From DB1 sp049323655 (GTDB taxonomy: Bacteria > Desulfobacterota > Desulfobulbia > Desulfobulbales > SURF-16), in the NCBI GenBank assembly GCA_049323655.1, contig JBMONO010000021.1:1-64000 (forward strand): a stretch of 64,000 nt of DNA, given 5' to 3'. Shown here piece after piece: positions 59,413-64,000 of this stretch (within the stretch, counting starts at the first letter, position 1; each line of letters starts with the position of its first letter). A program made the position numbers and the translations under genes. The notes under the pieces were generated by a model. It was not told the origin of the DNA, made no database searches, and saw nothing but the letters and a program-made list of their open reading frames with translations.

Positions 59413-60927
59413 TCAGGGCCGGGGATAGTGGCGTTGCAGGTACTCTTTCAGCACCAGCCGGATGTCGCTCTTTTCCAGGCACGCCGCCTGTAATCCGGGC
59501 GTTGCCGTGGAAAAAAAGCCCATGTTCTGCTCGCGGCCGGAAAGCAGAAAATCGCTGGTGGCGACTTTGTAAGTGCGCGCGGGCTCCAACGGCGCACCGT
59601 TGATGAGCCAGCCCCGCACGTCCCGGCTGACGCCGGCGGTCTGCAGATAGCCGCCGTTGCCGCGGTTGGCCTCACCCTGGTCGAGCATGCGGGTCAGCAG
59701 CTCGCCGTCCATTTCCGCTCGGCAGACCTGGCCGGCAAAGGGCAGGATGCGGATAATGTCGTACTGGGTGATCGGCCCTGGCGGCAGGACATCATCCACC
59801 CGCACCGAGCCGCTGTTGTAAAAGGCGAGTTCGGCGTCGGGCACCGCTTCCAGATAGGCGGCGGCGATGATTGCGGTGAGCCGGGTCGAACGGTTGCGCA
59901 CGCTTGCCTCCAGCCCGTCCAGGGCAAAGGGCAGACTGGCGACGACCTCTTCCGGGTCAAGACCTTCGGCCCGGAAGGCGGCAAAGCCGATCTCCTGCCA
60001 GCGAACGACCGCCGCCGCCGTTTTCGGATCCTCCGGCAGGGCATCGGTTACCCGCAGCAGCTGTGAATCCACCGCAACCTCCTTGCTGGCCGGATCACAA
60101 GAGATGCGGTGCACGTAGAGGGTGCGGGCATTGGCGTCGGCCTTGCAGACCGGGACAAAGTCACTGCCGCGCCGCAGTTCGATATTCTCGTGTTCATGGC
60201 CGCCGATGATGAGATCGATGTCCGGCTCGGCCGCGGCCAGGGCGATGTCGTCGGCCAGCGGCAGATGGGTGAGGGCAACGAGGACATCGACCTTGTCGCG
60301 CAGGGCCGCCACCTGCTCCCTGGCCGCGGTCAGGGGTTCAGTGTAGCGGACGTACTCCTTCTGGTTGGCGGCGATGGTCAGGCCGAAGAGGCCGAGCCGC
60401 AGCACGCGGCCCTCCTTGTCATGGAGGGTGATCACCCGGTTGGCCGCCACCCCCGGAAAAGGCTTCATGTCGCGATCAAAGACATTGGCGGCTACCCAGG
60501 CAAAGCGCGATTCCGCCAGCCGGGCGAGGAAATTTTTCTCGTCGAGGTCGAATTCGTGGTTGCCGAAGGTGATATGGTCAAGCCCCAGGGTGTTCATGAC
60601 ATCGACGATCTGGCGGCCGGCCAGCTTTTCACCATTCGCTTTGGCAGTACCCAGGGCCGAGGGACTGAAGAGATCGCCGGCCAGCATGGTGATGGTGTTC
60701 GGATTCTCGGCCAGCAGCTCTTTTCTGATGGCGGCGACCCGGGCCAGCCCCCCTTCGCGACCGCCGCTCACCGGAGTCAGCTCGTAGATGTCGTTCATCT
60801 GCAGGATAGTGAAGGAAAAGCGGCTGTCTGGGGTGGTGACCCCGGGGGCGGCGGGCCGATTGGTTCCGGCGCAGGAAACAAGCAGGGACGACAGCAGAAG
60901 CAGGGAGAGAAGGATCCATCTTTTCAT
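59413..60927 (-). CDS. 5'-nucleotidase/metallophosphatase lipoprotein
   Basis: 504 residues. Lipoprotein signal (LSSLLVSC), a calcineurin-like metallophosphatase domain (ILQMNDIYELT; TMLAGDLFSPSAL; FGNHEFDLDE; ALTHLPLADD; IIGGHEHEN) and a C-terminal 5'-nucleotidase domain (FYNSGSVRVDDVLPPGPIT; RGNGGYLQTAGVS). It hydrolyses external nucleotides or UDP-sugars at the cell envelope. Start at 60927 after GGAGGG. The 188 bp before the ATG separate it from the GH13 gene in the same direction. Confidence 0.9.
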   Translation of the reverse strand: MKRWILLSLLLLSSLLVSCAGTNRPAAPGVTTPDSRFSFTILQMNDIYELTPVSGGREGGLARVAAIRKELLAENPNTITMLAGDLFSPSALGTAKANGEKLAGRQIVDVMNTLGLDHITFGNHEFDLDEKNFLARLAESRFAWVAANVFDRDMKPFPGVAANRVITLHDKEGRVLRLGLFGLTIAANQKEYVRYTEPLTAAREQVAALRDKVDVLVALTHLPLADDIALAAAEPDIDLIIGGHEHENIELRRGSDFVPVCKADANARTLYVHRISCDPASKEVAVDSQLLRVTDALPEDPKTAAAVVRWQEIGFAAFRAEGLDPEEVVASLPFALDGLEASVRNRSTRLTAIIAAAYLEAVPDAELAFYNSGSVRVDDVLPPGPITQYDIIRILPFAGQVCRAEMDGELLTRMLDQGEANRGNGGYLQTAGVSRDVRGWLINGAPLEPARTYKVATSDFLLSGREQNMGFFSTATPGLQAACLEKSDIRLVLKEYLQRHYPRP

Positions 60928-61115
60928 GTTGTGCCCTCCAGGGGATTGTCCGGAATCAGCTCTCCGCCAACCTGCGGCGGAGGGGAAGCTGACGGACAGA
61001 GTACCCGGTTCCGGCGGCAAGCTCCAGGATTTTTCTGCGGCCGGATCGTTGCCTGCTGCTGTTCAGACCGACTGCCGTCCGCCAGAGCGAGACTGGCCCG
61101 GCCGCTGCGGTGGCC

Positions 61116-64000
61116 TCACACCTTCTCCAGGATGACAACCCCATAATCAGGGACCTGCAGCCAGCTTGCCCGGTGGAGACGGGCGTCGCGACCGCCGTTG
61201 CTGTGTTCGCCTTCTCCTTCGACAGCAAAAGCTGGCCAGGTGGAGTTCCACAGTTCCTTGTAAAGGCCGGACGGGAGATTCAGTTCGGCAAGCGGTCGCC
61301 AGCAGGCCCAAGGGCCGAAATTGAGGACAACGAAAAATTCCTGTCCCTGGCCCCGTGAGAAGGCAAGGATGTCGCCCTCCGCCCAGTGCACTGCCAGGGG
61401 TGCCGGCCCCTGGATCTTGGCATTGCCGCGTCGTAAATCGCACAGCACGTTCCACCATGACCGCACCCTGATCCGGAAATCATCCGCCAGATAGCTGTCG
61501 AGATCAAGCGCCGTCGCCCCGGCAAAGGTGAACTGGGCGGACTCGCCTGACTCCGCTCCCATGAACCAGAGGGGGATGCCGCGCGCCAGCAGGGTTGCCG
61601 CGGCGGCGACCTTGTTGCGGCGCAGTCCTTGCCCGTAGCCGCCGACATTGGCGATCCGGTCATTGACGTTGCCCACCTCGTCATGACTCTCGGGATAGTT
61701 GGTGGCCTCATACCACTGATCGCACCTGGTGTGGGTGACCTTGATCGCCTCGGCCAGCGGCGTCATCACCTGCCTACCCCTGCAGGCATCCACCAGCCTG
61801 TCATGGAAGTCGTCGCACCACTGGCTGTCCATGGGACCGCCGTACCGTGTCAATGGCCATTCGTTGGGCAGATGCTCGGCAACCAGCAGGCAGTGCGGGT
61901 CGAGCCCGTGCAGGGCGGCCCGCAGCTTGTGGAGAAAGTCCCAGCCGCCGCCTGAGCCTGTCCTGGTGACATGCCCCCCTTGTTGGTGCGAGTGGACGAT
62001 GGTGTGGGTGTGGTCAAGGCGAAAGCCGTCTACCCGGAAGGCGCGGCGCAGGTAAAGGAGATTCTGCTCAAAGAAGTGGATCGCCTGGGGATGATCGAAG
62101 TTGATCATCGCCCCCCAGCTCGTATCTCCGTCAAAAAAACTCTCCCGGGCCACCGACCAGAGGACGTTGTCCGCGGTGCCGGCATGGTTGAACACCACAT
62201 CGAGCAGAACGGCCAGACCGTGGGCATGGCACGTATCGACCAGGTTTTTCAGCTCCTCCGGGCCACCGTAGGCAGCCTCCACCGCATAGTAAAAGGCGGG
62301 GCCGTAGCCCCAGGAATCATCACCGGCAAACTCATTGACCGGCATGAGCTGAACCGCCGTGACCCCCACCTGCCGGAGGTAACCGCTCTGGTCGGCGATC
62401 TCTGCGGCGATCCGGCCCAGGGGAGACATCTTTTGGCCGGCGAACCGTTGTGAAAAACGCTTGGGATGAAGCTGGTAGATGATCAGGTATTCGTGACCAG
62501 GCGTTTGCCAGCCTTCGCTGCGCCACTGGTAACGCTGATGATTGGTGAGCCGCGACGCGCTCTCCGGCGCCGAGTTCTCGACCCAGTCGGCGGCCGGATC
62601 CTGCCGCTGGAGCAGGCCATTGAGGAGAAATTTGTAAAAGACGCCGTGGTAGTCGGGACGGCCAAGCGACTGCAGCAGCTCAGCCACCGGGATGCGCGCC
62701 CACCAGTAGGCGCCGTCGCGGCTGGAATGCATCGGCATTGGGCGGGAAAGCCAGGCGGTCCATTCGCCGATGACCTCTGCGGTGGTTGCCTGGGGAGCGT
62801 GCAGTGCGAAACGGATCTCGCCGTCGCGTTCCCAGACCCCCGGTCGTTCGATGGGGAAGGGCGGATCCTGGAAGAGGTCGGCTGCCGGTGGTTCCCGGAG
62901 GGGATCAGCGCGGTCGAGGACCACGAAGAGTCGCGTTGTGGCCGCGGCTGCCGGCGGCACCTTCACCGTATGGCGGGGGATGGCCTCGACTGTTTCCCCG
63001 GAACGGAAGCGAAAGGAGGTCACCACCCCGGGGTAGGTGGAGAAGGTCCAGGTCCCATCGGTGCCAGGCCGCAGGCCCCGGGCGAGGGGGGCACGGGCAT
63101 GGTTCACCCAGACATCGAGGAGCAGCGATTCGCCAAGCTGACAGGCAGGCGGGTGATCGGCAACCGTGACGACGACCACCCGGTCCGCAACCGGCGCTCG
63201 CTCAAAGAGCTGATGATCACCTTCAATGGTCCAGACCTCTTTCGCCTCATCGAGGATAATCGTCCGCTGCGCCTCGCTGTTCTCCCACTCCCGGGCCCCG
63301 CCGGCAGAAGCGGGCCGAAAGAAGGTGAAACCGTAAGGTCTCCCGGTGTACAGCTCGCAGCGGTACCGGAAAACGCCTTCCCCTTGCGCCTCAGCTGCAA
63401 TATCCACGGCAAAGTCCGAATCAGCCTGCCAGAGGTGCATCTCCGGCCATGACGCGGTTGTGTCCTGGCTGACAAGGGAAACGGTGAGGCGCCGGCGGAC
63501 TGGTCGGCTGGAGGCAAGATGGGCGGTCTGGCTGTGGACCCAGACCTCCGTCCCGTCGTGGGCATTCCAGAGCTTGTTGGCGTAATCCGGTTCAAAGGCG
63601 CCGTTTTTGTCGACAAATGTAAAGGCGAAGAGGTGCCGATGCCGCCCGGCCAGGGAGAGGCGAAAGATCGGCCCGTCCTCGTCTTCCCCCACCGCCGGAT
63701 GAGAAGTGCCGGGGCTGCCCGGCGTCCACAGAAACAATGAACCGTTGCGATATTTCCGGGCGGTGACCAGATGGACCACCACCTCGTCATGGCCCACGGT
63801 AAAGGGATCCCGGGTCAAAACGCGGTTCGTGCCCTGCACCAGCCAGACATCGGCCGGGAAGCGGTACTGGTCTTGGCGGGGCAGGAGGCGATTGTGGTCG
63901 TCTTTTTCCCATTCGTCCCCTGCGAAGAGCTTAAAGTGGACATTTTCATGGATCTGGTGATCCAGTTCGCCCCGAAATACGGAAAAACCCTGTTCATCGC
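61116..64000 (-). CDS. GH13 alpha-amylase-family enzyme (partial, 5' end outside window)
   Basis: At least 961 residues; the frame stays open to the window edge, so the start is beyond it. The N-terminal half holds several beta-sandwich modules, including AMP-binding/CBM48-like segments (VWERDGEIRFALHAPQATTAEVIGEW). The catalytic barrel begins near YLIIYQLHPKRFSQR, with DVVFNHAG, the nucleophile in FRVDGFRLDHT, the acid/base in LLVAEHLPNEW and the third Asp in YPESHDEVGN. It probably cleaves or branches alpha-glucans; the specificity is unknown. It is unusually long for the family. Confidence 0.85.
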   Translation of the reverse strand, partial: DEQGFSVFRGELDHQIHENVHFKLFAGDEWEKDDHNRLLPRQDQYRFPADVWLVQGTNRVLTRDPFTVGHDEVVVHLVTARKYRNGSLFLWTPGSPGTSHPAVGEDEDGPIFRLSLAGRHRHLFAFTFVDKNGAFEPDYANKLWNAHDGTEVWVHSQTAHLASSRPVRRRLTVSLVSQDTTASWPEMHLWQADSDFAVDIAAEAQGEGVFRYRCELYTGRPYGFTFFRPASAGGAREWENSEAQRTIILDEAKEVWTIEGDHQLFERAPVADRVVVVTVADHPPACQLGESLLLDVWVNHARAPLARGLRPGTDGTWTFSTYPGVVTSFRFRSGETVEAIPRHTVKVPPAAAATTRLFVVLDRADPLREPPAADLFQDPPFPIERPGVWERDGEIRFALHAPQATTAEVIGEWTAWLSRPMPMHSSRDGAYWWARIPVAELLQSLGRPDYHGVFYKFLLNGLLQRQDPAADWVENSAPESASRLTNHQRYQWRSEGWQTPGHEYLIIYQLHPKRFSQRFAGQKMSPLGRIAAEIADQSGYLRQVGVTAVQLMPVNEFAGDDSWGYGPAFYYAVEAAYGGPEELKNLVDTCHAHGLAVLLDVVFNHAGTADNVLWSVARESFFDGDTSWGAMINFDHPQAIHFFEQNLLYLRRAFRVDGFRLDHTHTIVHSHQQGGHVTRTGSGGGWDFLHKLRAALHGLDPHCLLVAEHLPNEWPLTRYGGPMDSQWCDDFHDRLVDACRGRQVMTPLAEAIKVTHTRCDQWYEATNYPESHDEVGNVNDRIANVGGYGQGLRRNKVAAAATLLARGIPLWFMGAESGESAQFTFAGATALDLDSYLADDFRIRVRSWWNVLCDLRRGNAKIQGPAPLAVHWAEGDILAFSRGQGQEFFVVLNFGPWACWRPLAELNLPSGLYKELWNSTWPAFAVEGEGEHSNGGRDARLHRASWLQVPDYGVVILEKV

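Overview
The window is a GC-rich bacterial chromosome segment. Its gene families point to an anaerobic, Gram-negative, respiratory bacterium of the sulfate-reducing or sulfur-cycling Desulfobacterota (Desulfobulbales-like); this is an inference from content, since there is no rRNA to settle it. The evidence is two large multihaem c-type cytochromes, a periplasmic [NiFe] hydrogenase, a haem-binding chemoreceptor, indolepyruvate:ferredoxin oxidoreductase with phenylacetate-CoA ligase, a likely selenocysteine UGA, LPS genes (kdsA, kdsC, lptC), and many lipoproteins and outer-membrane proteins.

Layout. 1-4287 (minus): aromatic 2-oxoacid operon iorA-iorB-paaK-ACT protein, then the start of an exported protein. 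4671-9068 (plus): thiamin thiazole operon thiF-thiS-thiG-thiH followed by a stand-alone AICAR formyltransferase. 9193-14742 (minus): four-gene sensory operon (porin, substrate-binding lipoprotein, hybrid histidine kinase, small PAS protein). 14864-17115 (minus): rlpA and a nine-haem lipoprotein cytochrome. 17391-22336 (plus): pyrG, pilT-like, kdsA, kdsC, lptC. 22540-24116 (minus): amidohydrolase and AMP-nucleosidase-like phosphorylase. 24246-25724: pyrF and two small proteins. 25873-28973 (minus): def-fmt-larC-pgpA. 29170-33051 (minus): rhodanese lipoprotein, then galU-priA. 33285-34322 (plus): tilS. 34319-38495 (minus): hydrogenase large and small subunits plus haem chemoreceptor. 38795-41833 (minus): hybrid kinase. 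41963-44086 (minus): 11-haem cytochrome/double-rhodanese with one in-frame UGA. 44733-44809: tRNA-Arg(CCG). 45056-48092 (plus): pseudouridine synthase, TauE-type permease, broken CNNM/CorC-type gene. 48189-50309 (minus): FecR/aromatic-rich repeat protein. 50705-51172 (plus): MOSC protein. 51558-58792 (minus): copper/heavy-metal RND efflux locus. 59127 to the end: small protein, metallophosphatase/5'-nucleotidase, and a GH13 enzyme that runs off the window.

The most striking feature is a family of about 133-bp dispersed repeats (family A, 11 copies) and a related 100-bp family (B, 2 copies). They have imperfect terminal inverted repeats and, in six copies, perfect 6-7 bp direct flanking repeats. 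One copy sits inside another with its own target duplication. This is direct evidence that they transpose, as MITE-like non-autonomous elements. Several landed exactly at start codons, stop codons or promoters (thiS, the AICAR formyltransferase gene, the nine-haem cytochrome, galU, cusA).

The strongest biological leads are (1) the probable selenocysteine-containing 11-haem cytochrome-rhodanese, with a SECIS-like hairpin after the UGA, and (2) the operon that joins a Tat-exported [NiFe] hydrogenase, whose large subunit ends exactly at the normal maturation cleavage site, to a periplasmic haem-binding chemoreceptor. The second suggests hydrogen- or redox-directed chemotaxis.
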